DNA of 64,000 nt from positions 19,276,139 through 19,340,138 of the forward strand of contig CM064732.1 in the NCBI GenBank assembly GCA_032717465.1. The letters are read 5' to 3'. The stretch is from Coenobita brevimanus (taxonomy: Eukaryota > Arthropoda > Malacostraca > Decapoda > Coenobitidae). Numbering within the stretch: the stretch's first letter is position 1; every line of letters begins with the position of its first letter. Made by a program: the position numbers and the translations under genes. The notes beneath the pieces were generated by a model. That model did no database searches. It saw only the letters and a program-made list of their open reading frames with translations, and had not been told where the DNA came from. Below are positions 36,276-50,110 of the stretch, piece after piece.

Positions 36276-36850
36276 CCATCATCCAATCTAATCCTATGTC
36301 ACCCCATGAGAAACATAGGAACCAGGGGCTGAGCAAGTTGGTCCTGACAGTTCTGAAGATTGCAAACTTACATGGCCTTAAGATGAGAGTGCCCAGCCTC
36401 ACTCATCTCACTGAGTGGCAAAGCATTACGTGAGCAATAAACCCCAAGCCACTCCTTGGATATAAACCTACATAGGGCTTCAATCCTACTGGAGCGCGCC
36501 TTAGTTACACTAAAAACCACCAGACGCCATAATTTGGTTATATGGTTACCACCCAAAGTAGTAAATGGTTTCTTTGTTTACAGAAAACCATTTGGCCATC
36601 AGTGTAAAGAGGTTACACATAGGCAGAAGGAAGAGGAAAGAGATGAAGGAAAGAAAAGACAGAAGAGGAGTGTAAAAGCCACCCATAGGCAGAATCAAGA
36701 GGAAAGAATGAAGGAAAGAAAGACAGAAAAGGAGTGTAAAAAAGCCACCCAAAGGCAGAATCAAGAGGAAGGTGAAGGAAGAGACAGACAGAGGAATGAT
36801 GTAAGAGAGGAAATGACAGACACGCAAAGCATCATTACATTGAATGAGTG
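36276..36850 (+). repeat. Family A copy A5, second version
   Basis: Counterpart of 12,557-13,082, again with three tandem 64-bp-type units and many small insertions. Confidence 0.8.
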
Positions 36851-36863
36851 GATGTGTGTGTGT

Positions 36864-36940
<77 letters not shown>

Positions 36941-38100
36941 CAAGTGAAGGTAAATAAACCCCCAGTGAAGCTAAATGATCTAGGAACACTGAGATTGGCG
37001 TAAAGTGGAAAGTACCTGTACATAATCTGGCAGTAGAGATTGTAGGTGCTGTGAGAGACGAGGTCAGTGACTAAGAAAATGAGACCCGAAGAAACGGCTA
37101 GGTGGAGATATAAATCTCTTCAGTGCTATTCACGCTCACTCTCAGAATAGTTAAATGATAACTCAGAGAAACACCCACACCCAAAAATGTGATGCTGTTT
37201 TTATTTACCCTGTGAGCTTGAGCTTCGACAAATTAATTTCAATATTAAACTGATTCATTCTTGTTTTAATCCCCTAACGCTCCCACGAAGTATGGTTCAG
37301 ACCAGACCCAGGACTTGTGATCTAACTGTGCCCCATGACCTCAGTCTTTGGCATTTCTCTGACCCTTGAGCACTTTGGCTAATTATTCTCAAAATCAAAC
37401 ATTTTCGTTCTTATTTTAGCCTTAACCATTCCACAACTATTAGTTTATATAGGGGCCGAAATCCGTTCTTTTGAAACAATCTGATAGTTTTTACGTCTTG
37501 AGTGCATTTTTACTTCATTCATCAAATTTCATCCATTTGATTTCAGTATTCCGCTTTAGTAAATGTCTTCCACATACACACACATTGGTCCAAACTTTTT
37601 TTGACATTATTCTGTGACCCTAGCCTTTGTGTCTGTTAGTTCTGAAAATTGTATTCCATGGACTTTGTCTTAGCCCTAAACGTTTCCACGAAGTTTAGTT
37701 CAAATCGGCTTAAAACTGAGTGACTTTACCGGGAGCCATTGGCGCTTTGAGATCTCACTGTAGAAGAATTGACCTTTGACTGATTGTTCAAAACTATTTG
37801 AGTTATTAGCAAATACAGACACTAGGCGAACTTTCACTTACACCTGTGACACTTGACCTTCGACTGGTTGTTCTTAAAACCGATTTATTTCACTTTTTCT
37901 TTACCCTTAGCGGTTCACCCCAATTGTGATCTTCGTTGGGTAAGTTGACTTTAAAAAGTTAGCATTTGACCGCCCTGTGACCTTGACCTTTGACCTATTG
38001 TAATGACAAAAACACTATGTTTCCTCTATGGTGTGGGCCCTTAACCCTTCGACAGACTTTGGGTAAAACCGGAAAGAGGCTGTTTGAGTTATTTTGTAAA

Positions 38101-38174
<74 letters not shown>

Positions 38175-39514
38175 CACTGAAACTTAAGCCCCGCTCTTGT
38201 TTCGCTAATGTGAGTTGTCATTCAGCTAATTTGGTATACCTGCAGCGAAATACCGGTGCTAAGATGGTCTCGACAATATGAAAGGTAATGTTGGCAACAT
38301 CAAACCTGCCAGGCTCACGTGACTTACTCTCACCTGTGAATAGTCATCTGGGATTCACTAAAATAAAGTGCCTACTAAACGAAAATGTAACCATGAAAGG
38401 TTTAAATGGGACGCTTGGTGGTCTAGAGGTCATTGAAATTAGGTGGCAATCAGGGTGAAAATTAAGTACTACTATGGACATTAGTAACAAGACGATTCCC
38501 CACAATAAATAACAAGACAGATGAACAATGATTTTCGGTACATAAGACGACAGAATTACCGCAGTGACTGGAATAAGACAAGGATGGCAAAAAGAACAAG
38601 GCTCTCCACCGCCCACCAAACCCTCGATCCGAAACCAGCAGGAAAAAGAAGTAAGAGGGATCACCACTCACTCTAACATTTTTATCAACTATTGATGTTA
38701 TTCTTACCGGACGATAAATTCGACCGCAACTGATTTGTCATCTTTTTATAAAAAATGGGTTCTACATTCGTTGCCCTCCCACGCCTCTGGACCTTCTTTG
38801 TTGATCCTAAGGATTTATTATACTAACGTAGAAGTGGATTTGACCCATAATTCTTATCTGGCTTCCTTTACAATTTTTGCATATATATCTTCCGGACCTG
38901 GCTGATTTTTTAGGTTTAACTTATTAATTTCTTTCAATACTTCCTCCATATTACTGGTCATGTGGTGAGATTATTGGAGCCCAACAAATTCTCGAAATAT
39001 TGTATGTAAGATTATCAAAATCTTTGTACGAAAAAAATGAGATATGAAACAAACAGATTCCTGAGGGTCGAATGCACAAATCGCCTACCAAAATATGTTG
39101 TTGGATAAAGAGTACAAGTTACCTACAAACCATATTTGAAGAAAACTTGAGGAACTCTTCGGAATTCATTAGACTAGTTTCACCAAAAACCCGATTCATA
39201 TTAAAACTAAAGCATTCGGAGGCCGAATGCTAATCGCCCTCCAAAATAAGAAGTAGGCCATTTTTGGATAAAGAGCAAGATTCCCTGCAAACCAAATATG
39301 AAGGGAAATTTGCAAAACTCCACGGAATTCAGTCGCCGCGTTCCTGCATAAAAGTAAGTCCATATTAAAAAATCTTATGGCGGCTGGCATTCGGTCGTCT
39401 TTGATCATATCCTCTACCAAAAAGTATTAAGTTTCTGCACATCCACATAGTTGCTATTTCCTGAAGGTTTGGTGAAAATTCATACACAACTCTTCTAGAT
39501 ATGTTGGGAACACA

Positions 39515-39580
<66 letters not shown>

Positions 39581-41000
39581 CACACACACACAACCAATAT
39601 ATACTAGACTGCCTCACCTTGCTAAAGGGGAGAAATGAAAATTGCTGTCTGCAGTAGTGGATTGACTACTAAAGTGGAAAAAGCTGCATGGAAAAATCCA
39701 TAAGGAGCTTCTGTACAGTCAAGTACTTAAAAGGGCTTTGCTAACGTGAATTATCTTGTGGATTATCATATGAGTTCGGTAGAGTGAACCACCTTGCTTG
39801 TGAAACTCCTTAGGGATTTAATAGGTGATTGTATCCGTGTCACATAGATACTCCTGGTTCTATAACGAAGTACAGTACAAAACTGCTTAGCAGATGCAGG
39901 ACCACTGGACCCACTGGATCCCAGGGGTGCTGGGCGAACATTGCACTGGGAGGGCACTAAGTGTACCGCCCTCCGCCTATCGGCTCATGGTCGCGAAGCT
40001 TATAGGTCCCTACCCGGGGGTTACCTACTTTATAAAGACGGAGAAATCCCAGATCTGTCCAGTATTTCGGACACTGGGCTCCAATGGGTTAATATGAGAC
40101 TTTGGAAAGTCTAGGAGAGAGGAGCACCTCGTTCCCAAAAATCCTAATCTAGTGAATGACGGACAGGGTCCCTACTAGAAATGCATTCCTCATCTAACGA
40201 TGAAACTGCTGGAGTCAGAAGATAATGGGCAGAAAAGGAAGGAATGAAAGCTAAATTCTTTGCAGAGCTGGGTGAACAATAAGTGGATTTGACGAGTAAA
40301 AAATATATAGCAAGGCTAAGAAAGTAACGAAAAGAAAAGGAGAGAAAACTGATAGTAATGAAAAACATAGGCAATACTGCAACCCTCCACCTGACCAAGC
40401 ACATACACCGAACAACCCTGCACACCCAAGCAAGCGCATAACTGCCCTCACCTCCCCCTCAATCTTTTCTATTATAAGTGGGCGTAAGGAAAACGCCTTG
40501 AGGACATATAACCTTGGCCCTTCAGATTCCCTGCGTAAGTCACATTGAAATCTCTGGATTTTTTACCTATTCATTATTTAAAAAAAAATATACTTGAGAC
40601 GCAGCATTCTACCTATCGAAAGGCACCAGTTCACTGTTAGACACATAACTATGTTTAGTTTCATGACTCTATGGTGAATACTTTCGAAGTTCTGGCCTGG
40701 AAACAGAAATTGCTATTCCCAGCCAGCCGCCCTGCCGCCCAACTCTACGGACGGATACCTATTGATCCCTGTGATAACAACACCCACCTATAACTTTGCC
40801 AGGTTGACGGTAAAAAAAAAAAAAAAAAGGCTAACATGAAATGTGGACAGAAAAGAAACAAAATAGAAATTCCAGCACAGCTGAGGGACCTACAAGAAAT
40901 ATAAGGTAGTGACGCGAAATTTCTGAAAAGCCGAAAAAGTCATACGAAGAATAGGAAAAGCTTCAGTGGCAGAAGAATGCAATATGGAAAACAGCGGCCT

Positions 41001-41087
<87 letters not shown>

Positions 41088-42453
41088 GAAGAGAAGAGAA
41101 GGGAAAGGGAAAAGAAAGAAAGTGGCCTGTCTGTGTAGGAGTTTGAGCTGGAGCAGGAGGAGGAGGAGGCGATTTTGGAGAGGATGGGAGAGATACCTGA
41201 GTGTGGAGCCGATATCTGAGGAGGGAGGGGGATATTGTCCATGGGTGATGAAAAGTGGGGAAGGGGGAGGGGGCTTCAGAAGTTTTGGGGGAGGGGGATT
41301 TCAGAGGGGATTGTGTGGTCGATATTAGGGCCTTGAGATGGCTGGGAAGAGGGAGGGTTGGCGGGGGTGAATATGATAGAGGGGAAACAGGATAACGTGT
41401 GTGAAAAGAGGACGAGGGACTGGCACTGAGAAAAAGTAACAGAGGTGAAATATTATGGGAGGAAGAGAAGTATCGCTGAAAGAGATGGAAGACAGTGCAA
41501 CAAGTGCAAACGAGATCGGACAATAAATAAAAGCAAGACAAGACAACATCTGAAAGAGAGAGAAACATGGCAGAATTAGTAAGAGGCAATGCAGCGTGTT
41601 TAAGAATGGGTAATAGGGCAACATATGTAAGGGATGGAGACTGGCCACCATGTGAAGGAGTGTAATAATTTAAATCCATTAAACAATTAATAACTCTCCT
41701 GACCAAGATTTAAATGCTCCCGCGCAGTACAAAGGTACGATGTTACTACTGAGCTAAGAAAGATACTATACTCGACTGTTGGCAAAATGGGTTTTTATAT
41801 ATCTCACTCGATTATTCTTCTCTCCATTGATAATTATTGTGGAGAGTTTTGAACAAATTCGCATATATAATATGTAACTCTGGAGGCCACGATCAGAGAT
41901 ACTGAGAACCGAAACCTGCAGCCGATCATCGAGTGTAAGGACAATGACGTGGGTATGTCACCTAGGAACGCCGGCAGCCGAGACAATGACATCTCATATT
42001 CTAAACGACTATCAGTAAATGTAATAAAAACAGTGGAACTTAACCCACTCATTACAAAAGCATATATTGAAATGAAAAATAGTATTTCATATTATTTTTA
42101 TATATTTTTTGCTGCTGAACTCAAGAATGAAAGAAAAGTTTCTCCATCACGTAACATTTTTTTCAAAACACATTTATTTTTCATTTAAAGTTTTTTTTTT
42201 TTTTAATAATTTCGCACTCTATAATTATTTATATATGGATATTTTATAACACTGATAAAGTGTTTGAATAGTATTTTCTAATACTAAAATCCATGTTTAA
42301 AACAACACAGTTATTTCATTTGATAATAAGCCAGAATATAAGCTGGAATACAACGCAGTAATGAGTTATACCAGTACTGGAGTGCAGCAAACATATCTCA
42401 GTGTGTCTCTGTTATAGCCGCCACGCAGGACTTTGAGGTTGTCATTAACGTAA

Positions 42454-42633
42454 CCTGGCAACCTACCATTCAAAAGTGCGTCCAATTTCGTATCATATTT
42501 TACACGAATCATATTGTTACTCATGAATGTATTATACATGAATATTATTGGATCCGAACATATTATACACTAATCACATGCGTCTCATATTATACACATA
42601 ATCAGACGCACTTTTCAATGGTAGGTTGCCAGG
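42454..42633. mobile_element. 180-bp MITE-like element, second version
   Basis: Same 29-bp inverted arms (42,454-42,482 and 42,605-42,633) as 18,583-18,762. Confidence 0.65.
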
Positions 42634-42824
42634 GCACGATAATAACAACCCTCAGGGTCGCGTGCCGTGACTATAGTCGACTAGTGTCCTTGTGAATTAC
42701 TTTCATTGGAGTGTTATTTTTCTTTTAATCACTGTGATATATATTGAAAATCGTGGTGTTTTACTGAAGTAGTGATATTTATTGATTTTTTTTTTCTTTA
42801 CAGGTAAATTACAATTTTGTTGTA

Positions 42825-43139
42825 ATGTTAACATTATTTTGGCATCCAGACGGTTGCGTGAACAGTCTTGATCTTTTATGCTACATTTGTGGAAAATTTA
42901 TAGTGAAAAAACAAAGACAGAACATAACAAATTTTGTTAAAAAAGCTTATTACATCTACTCTGGAATAAAACTTGGTGACCAGGACAAAGGGTGGGCCCC
43001 TCACAGTGTCTGCTCTGTTTGTGTTAAGAAACTTAGACAGTGGACAAAAGGTAATAAGAAGGCTCTTGGTTTTGGTATTTCGATGATATGGAGGGAACCC
43101 CCCAATAATAGTAACGATTGTTATTTTTGTTCATGCTGA
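42825..43139 (+). pseudogene. Uncharacterised CxxC-rich protein, N-terminal part, second version
   Basis: Identical 104-residue frame to 18,954-19,268, ending at the same TGA, with the same splice-acceptor-like sequence just upstream. Confidence 0.6.
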
Positions 43140-43197
43140 ATTCATGGACACCTCTAAAAAAAAAAAAAAAATAGAAAAAAAAAATATAAAGAAATTG

Positions 43198-43770
43198 TTT
43201 ATTCTAGTCTTCCATCAGCAGTAAGACCTCTACCACATGGACCTGATCTACAAATCCCTACTCCACCTGATAGTCTTGATTATGTGGAAACTCACTCAGA
43301 GGAAGAAAGTGCTGCACTAGACAATGAAGAATTTGTCCCTACGTGTTTATGCAATGAGCCACAGCCATTCCCTCAGGATGAACTTAATGAATTAGTGAGA
43401 GACTTCTGTCTCCCCAAAGATGCTGCAGAGCCCTTGGGGTCCCCATTAAAAGATAAAATCTTTTTGCATTCAGACGCAACATTCCTTTGGTACCGAAAAA
43501 GATAAAAAGAATTTGCACAACATATCAAGAAGGGTGGGTCCTTGTATTGCACTGACGTAAGAGGCCTAGTGCAGAAACTTGGCAGAGATTATAATGCAGA
43601 CGAATGGAGATAATTTATAGACTTATTTAAAAGAAGCCTGGAAGGGGTACTTCGTCATAATGGTAATAAATATGCATCAGTACCTGTTGTTCATTCTGTG
43701 CAGTTAAAAGAAACGCACCAGAATTAGGCAAATCTTCTAGAGAAAATCAGTCACAAGTGGTGCCAGGTAC
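43198..43770 (+). pseudogene. Uncharacterised protein, middle part, second version
   Basis: Collinear with 19,330-19,898. It reads TFLWYRKR where the left copy has a stop after TFLWY, and GGSLYCTDVRGLVQKLGRD.. with several substitutions and a stop in place of the leucine of EWRLFID. The cluster of base differences is confined to about 43,462-43,616. Confidence 0.6.
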
Positions 43771-44508
43771 AACAAACCTCGCCTGGCAGCAGTTATTTTA
43801 ATGCTGTTTAATATTGACTCATTTCTGCCGTTAAGAGTCAGTGCACACTTAATGTCTATGGTAATGGCACAAATGTTTTAAAGTTACGCCCTCTAAAAAT
43901 CCGTGATCTTGCATTCGACCTTTCAAGGTCCCTCAAGGTCAAAGGTCATGCTACCAAATGAAAGCCCATACGATACTTCCTAAATCCTGGTAGTAAACAT
44001 CTCTATTTTCAGAGAGTTTCGAGTTATAGCCTCCCTGAATATCCGTGACCTTGAGTTTGACCTTTCAAGGTCACTTACTGTCAAAGGTCAAGGAACCAGT
44101 TAAAAAGTAATATGGGATTTCCTGTATGTTGATCGTAATACTAAATATCTCTCTATCTTCAACCAGTCTCAAGTTATAGTCCCCTGAATATCCGTGACCT
44201 TGAGTTGACTTTTCAAGGTCAAAGGTCTTGGTGCCAAATGAAAGCCCATATTACGAGTTCCTGTATATTCCTAATAGTTAATATATATCTTCAACCGTTT
44301 TCAAGGTATACCCCTCTAAAAACGTGTGACTTTGATTTTGACCTTTCAGGGTCACTTGATTACCTCCAAATTTTAGCCACTTTCTTTAGGGACTAGTGCC
44401 CACCCGTCCTGAAAATTTTATGTAATTTAATTCGGGCGTTTTTCCATAATGTTGCTAACAAACAAACAAACTCGACCAAAAATAATACCTCATGGGACTC
44501 CTTCCAGG
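43771..44508 (+). repeat. Family B insertion inside the gene, second version
   Basis: Counterpart of 19,899-20,640. AGGTCAAAGGTCA is present at 43,936-43,948. Confidence 0.65.
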
Positions 44509-45404
44509 CAAGGTAATGAACACTATCGGTTCATATGTGAGGAATTGAAAGTTCTGTGTATCTTACTTGGTCAGCAGTCAGGGTATTCAAAATTCTCATG
44601 TCTTCTCTGTGAGTGGGACAGCAGAGCAAATGATTTACAACGGGTTCAGAAGGAATGGCCAAATGGAAAAAATCTACAGCTTGGTGCCAAAAACATCATC
44701 AGACCTAGCTTGGTGAATCCAGATAAAGTGCTGCTACCACCGCTTCATATTGAGCTTGGATTTATGAAGCAGTTTGTTAAAGCCCTATCAAAAGATGGAT
44801 CCTGTTTTATGAACTTGTGCCAAAAGATTCCTTGTTTGTCTGAAGCTAATTTGAAAGAGGGAGTATTTACTGGACCTGATATTAAAAAATTGATTTCTGA
44901 TACAGACTCTGTTGGTGCGATGGACGTCCTGGAACGAGAGGCTTCGGTATCATTCAGAGAAGTACTTTCGAAGCGTTTAGGTAAGAATAAGGTCCAAAAT
45001 ACAAAGAAGTTGAGAGATATATGTTGGTCAAGTATAAGGAATTGGGTTGCAACATTAGTCTCAAATTTCACTTTTCGGTTTCTCATTTGGAATTCACCCC
45101 CCCCCCCCCAAATCTTGGAGAGGTGAGTGAAGAACAGGGTGAAAAATTCCATCAAGATATCAAGGACATGGAAAGAAGATACCAGAGACGTTGTGATGTC
45201 AGTATGATGGTGGACTACTGTTGGATGATTTATAGGGACGCACCAGAAAAAGTGTACAAACGATGGTTTGGAGTAAAAAAAAAAAAAAGAGAGAAGTTAC
45301 AAAGACTAGAGAAGTTATATGTGAGTCATGGAATATATAGTGTTGTTTCCTTTACGTGTACATTCAAAAAATTACATTGGGTTAATATTTTCATTTTCAA
45401 TTAA
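44449..45404 (+). pseudogene. Uncharacterised protein, C-terminal part, frameshifted
   Basis: Same protein as 20,581-21,462 up to FLIWN, then a run of about 13 C at 45,097-45,110 replaces TTTTCCCCC of the left copy and breaks the frame. The downstream part (NLGEVSEEQGEKFHQDIKD..) continues in another frame to about 45,300. Two homopolymers (C-run and A-run near 45,276) differ from the left copy. Confidence 0.6.
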
Positions 45405-45756
45405 TTTAGAACAATACTGCATAGATAGACGGAAATTTATAATTTGCTTTATTTTGATTATATTTCTTTTTAATTTTATATTAAAATGTCATGTGATGGA
45501 AACATTTTAAAAGTGTGATATTACTGTTTTCATAAATGCAAAAAAAAAAAAAAGAAGAAGAATGAAAACAATTTTTAATGACTTTAATTCTGCGGACTTG
45601 TGTTATTATCCTGACCATGATTTTGAACTCCGACTCGTGCAGTACAAAGGCAGGATATCACCCAGTGAAGCATGAGCGGTACTGTACCACATTTGCCTAT
45701 CAGTAGCGTGGGTTTGTATACATCTTATTAAAGGAGTGAAATAGATAACATGTGCA

Positions 45757-45821
<65 letters not shown>

Positions 45822-48800
45822 TGGAAGAGTAAGTAGATTTGTAATAATTGTGAGAAAGGAAGGAAGGGTGATATTGAGAAAGAGGGGAAGAGAGGGTGAG
45901 GTTGACACTGAGAGAGATGACACTGAAAGAGAGGAAAGGAGACTGGCATATTGGCACTGTGACAGAATGTGACACTGTGTGAGGGAGAAAGAGAGGGTAA
46001 TATTGTCAGAGCGGAGAAGAGGGTGATATTGTTACAGAGAGAGTGACAATGTGAGGGTGGAAAATAAGGCAGTCTTGTCCGAACAGAAGATATGTTGACA
46101 TTCGCATAGAGAGCGGACAAAGTAACATGAGGGAGCAAGGAAGTGGGGTTGAAACACTGAGACAGAGAGAGAGGGTGACAATGAGTGAATGGAAGACAGA
46201 GTAACGTGAGAGAGAAAGGAATGTTCACAACTAAATGTATAGGCACCATGGCTCCACATGCGATCCTTAACCTTTCATATCGAAATCCAATTAAAATCTT
46301 CAGTCAAATGACGTGTTTATAAACTCGTAATCTCTGAAGACGATCTTATTTTTGATAAGATTCTTTTTTTTTTTTTTTTTTTCAACCAGAGGAGTCACGT
46401 GCAGTCTTCATTAATTTCTTCATTGCTAGATGACTGCCCATAGCTGAATACTATTAAAAATAAAAGAAAACTACAAAAAGACGTCATCGAAGCTAAGAGG
46501 TTGATATAAAACTCAAACATATGAGTTGTGTACTAAAAATATGCATTCTGGTAGTTTCTTTTGTGAAACTTATACGAATCGGTAAATGTATTACATCTAA
46601 CGCTTATCAAGGCTAACTTGAGTATTTTATCACTTAGCTCCAAGTCAGGAAGATAAAACCCAATAGATTGCTGTGTCAAGTACCAATAATGTATGTAGCT
46701 TTTACCTTTTACATATATGGCGTTAACCTCTTGGTCCCAGTGCTCATCAGTATCCTAAGACCTCTTTATTGTTTGTCACTTACATCCCTAACCACCCGTC
46801 TGTTGAATATGTCATTGTTTCTCGCTGCGGTCCTATTCACCACCAACTCGTCTGTACCTCAACAAATTGCTCAATTTTCGCTAGGTGAGTTATGCAGCCA
46901 TTTACATCCTTCTTATCCTAAGCATTACTTCGTTCTATCAAGAAGATAACCATTTCCTTCCACTTTGCAATCAGTCAAGTCAATCAGGTTCTCTCTCTCT
47001 CTCTCTTCCTCCTCCTCCTCTCTTGCTTTCTGCAGTTACTGTACTCCCGTAGAGTTCTTCCCATTTTCTTAGTCATCTACTGTATTTTCTTTCCCTCCTT
47101 CTGCCTCTTCCTTCTTTCATGAGACCCTTCCTCCCCTCTGCTGTCGTGCCCCAGTAAACAATAATTTCATATCTATCAACAGCTATCCGCCTCTACCTCC
47201 TTTTTTTTTTTTTTTTTCTCCCATTTCCAACATTTTTCCTACTCTACCTCCCTACTTTTCACTCACATCCAACATCTTTCCTCCTTCACTCTTTTACTTT
47301 CTTCTCTCCTTCCATATAACCTACATTCCTTTCTTCCTCGTCTATACTTTCTTCCTGCCTCCAACACCTTTCCTGCTTCTCCCTTTCTTCTCCAACGGCT
47401 TTCCTTCTCTCCCCCTCTTCCCTCTTTCCCTCCAACCCACCTTCCTCTCTCCCTCCTCCTCCCCCCTCCTTCTACAAAAGCGCCCCAGTGCATGATAATT
47501 CTCGGCAGCATTGTCTGGCTCTGCTGCTGATAACACGACCAGGTAAATGGTGGAGATAGTGGTGATGGAGGCCAGGGTGGTGGTGAGGTGAGGCTGATGG
47601 TGGGAGAGGGTGATTTTTTGGTGGTAATGATGGTAATGAGGGTGGTGGTGATGAGTGTGTGAGGAGTGGTGGTAACAGTAGAGCGAGTGATGGTGGTGTC
47701 AGGAATAGTAGTAGACGTGATGGGGAAACAAACTGTTGAGACAGTGGTGGAGGTGACGGTAATGTTCGTCTGCTGGTGGTGGTGATGATGGTTGAGAGAG
47801 CCTTTCATGATGATAATGGTCGTGAAGATGGATTGTAGTGCTCTGAGAGGAGTGGTAAAAGTGATGATGACGGTGATTTAGAGGTGATAATGCTTTTTAT
47901 GGTTAATAATGGTTTCGGTAGTGGTGATACTGGCTTTGATAGAAGTAAATGATATAAACATTGATGGCGAAGGCAATGATATTTTTTATATAATGGTAGT
48001 GATGACGATGCTGGGGATAATGCCAGTGGTAGATGGTGGGGATAATGCCAGTGGTAGATGGTGGAGATGGTGGTGATGAAGGCGATGGTGGTGGTGTTGC
48101 TCTGCTGTTTTATGGAGTTGACTGCTTTGGAGGTCGATAAATGCGGTGGTGAAGAATGATGATGTGATGGCAATGATGGAATTGATGGTAACGGCTGGCT
48201 TGATGATAATGGTGATGGTGATGACAGAAGTGATGGGGGAGGTGATAGTGGTGATGGTTGAGTGGTGGTGATGGTGGTGAGGGATTTGCTACTCTGTTGT
48301 CCATAAGGATTGGTGTGGCAGTAGTGAGAAGTAATGGTGGCAATGGTAGTGGTGGTGGTGGTGGTGGTGGTAGTGGTAGTGGTGTGTTGATAGTGGTAGG
48401 TGATGATGAAACTGGATTTTGTCGTAATGTTAGTGGTGGTGGTTCAGTGTGGACGAGAGAAGGTGATGATGATGGTGGCGATGGAAGAGAAGATCGATGA
48501 GGATTTGGAGGAGGAAGTGCAGGAGGATTAGCAAGAGGCGACCGTGATGGCGGTAGTGATGGTGGTTAAGGTGGTATGTCAATAGGAGTGAAAATATAAA
48601 AACATTTGATCGAAAGGGGAGAGTGTATTAATCTTGAGCATGATGGAAGTGGTAGCGGTAGTAGTAATGGTAGTGGTGGAGGAAGTGGCGATAAAAATGA
48701 TAATGACAATGCTCGAATGGTGTAATGATGATGATGATCGTGGTGGTCTTTTTTTATCGGTGATGGTGGTGTGCGGTAACGACGGTCGTGTGATGCTAAT

Positions 48801-50110
48801 GGTACTCTTGCTGATGGTAATAAAAGTTGATTGTTATGGTGGTGTTGGTGTGATGGTGATGGAGATGTGACTGGTAGAAATGATAATGGTGATAAGTCAC
48901 TGTAATGGTCTGGTCATACTGGTTACTGATGGTGATGCTAGTGGTAGCAATGGTGGTGATGTTAATGATGATGTCTACAAAGAGAGCCAATAATGTACGA
49001 TATCATCATAGCGAGGAGTGATGCTGCAAGCGGTGATTTTGTGATTCTGTCACTACTTTTTACATTTATCCCGTTTATTTTTGCTACTTCTGAATATTTT
49101 GATTGACTCCATGTGGTATCCCTTTAAAAAACGGGGTTAAATGAAGGCCCACCGTGTATCTAACCTCCCTAGTTCTAAAGGTCTCATATAAGTTTAGTAA
49201 ACCGTCAGATGGTGGCAAGGATAAAGTATAAAAGGCACCATCGTAGTGAATGGAGTAATAGCTTTAGTGACAGTGTCGTGGTGATGGTGTTATGCTTATT
49301 GATAAAAATGTTACTAAACAGACAACGTGCGTGTATGTATGTATGTAAGAATACTGACCTCTTCACTACGAAGACGCCATTTTCGTTCTGGTTTTCCTAC
49401 TGCAAAACTATTTCCTAAAGCTAAGGGAAGATCTCTCTTAGTAAAGGGATTGAAGAGAAATGCATCAAACCCCTGCACGCGAGCAGTTCCTCACACGGCA
49501 CAACATCGTCTGGTGGTTACAAGAATAAAATCATGAAAAAACAGAAAACGCAACGGCCTCCTCAGTACGAAAAGTCTATCCTAACCCCTTCCAGCTAGCC
49601 ACGTATTTTTCGTTTTATTCTTGTTACTACCAAAAATATTCAATTCAAACAAGAGGGACACTCAGTGGCGAGCATCGTTCCGACAAGGGCAACATAAATC
49701 CGGATCCAGAATCTGTAATACCATCCGGATCGGTCCCAAAGTTAACTGATTGTTCCCTGGGACATGGGCTATCTTCCAACCAAATTTGGTCCAAATCTCT
49801 CTTTTAGTTTTTGAGAAATCCTGCTAACAAACAACGTAACAAACAAACAAATAAACAGAGGTGAAAACATACTTTCCTTGTGGGAGAAAATAAGGAAGGA
49901 TCTCAAACAGTGACGTGACTATTGACTATATCTTACCCCGGCTGTTCGAGTATTTCCTACAAGGAATAAAACACTCTGATGAGGAGAAGAATAACATATG
50001 TGTTTCACCGGATTAAAAGGGTGATTTTAGACATTTTTTTCCCCGCTGGCAATACCTTATATATACAGTAGGGTGGCCCATAAATGGCACTCCACTATAA
50101 ACGTCTATCT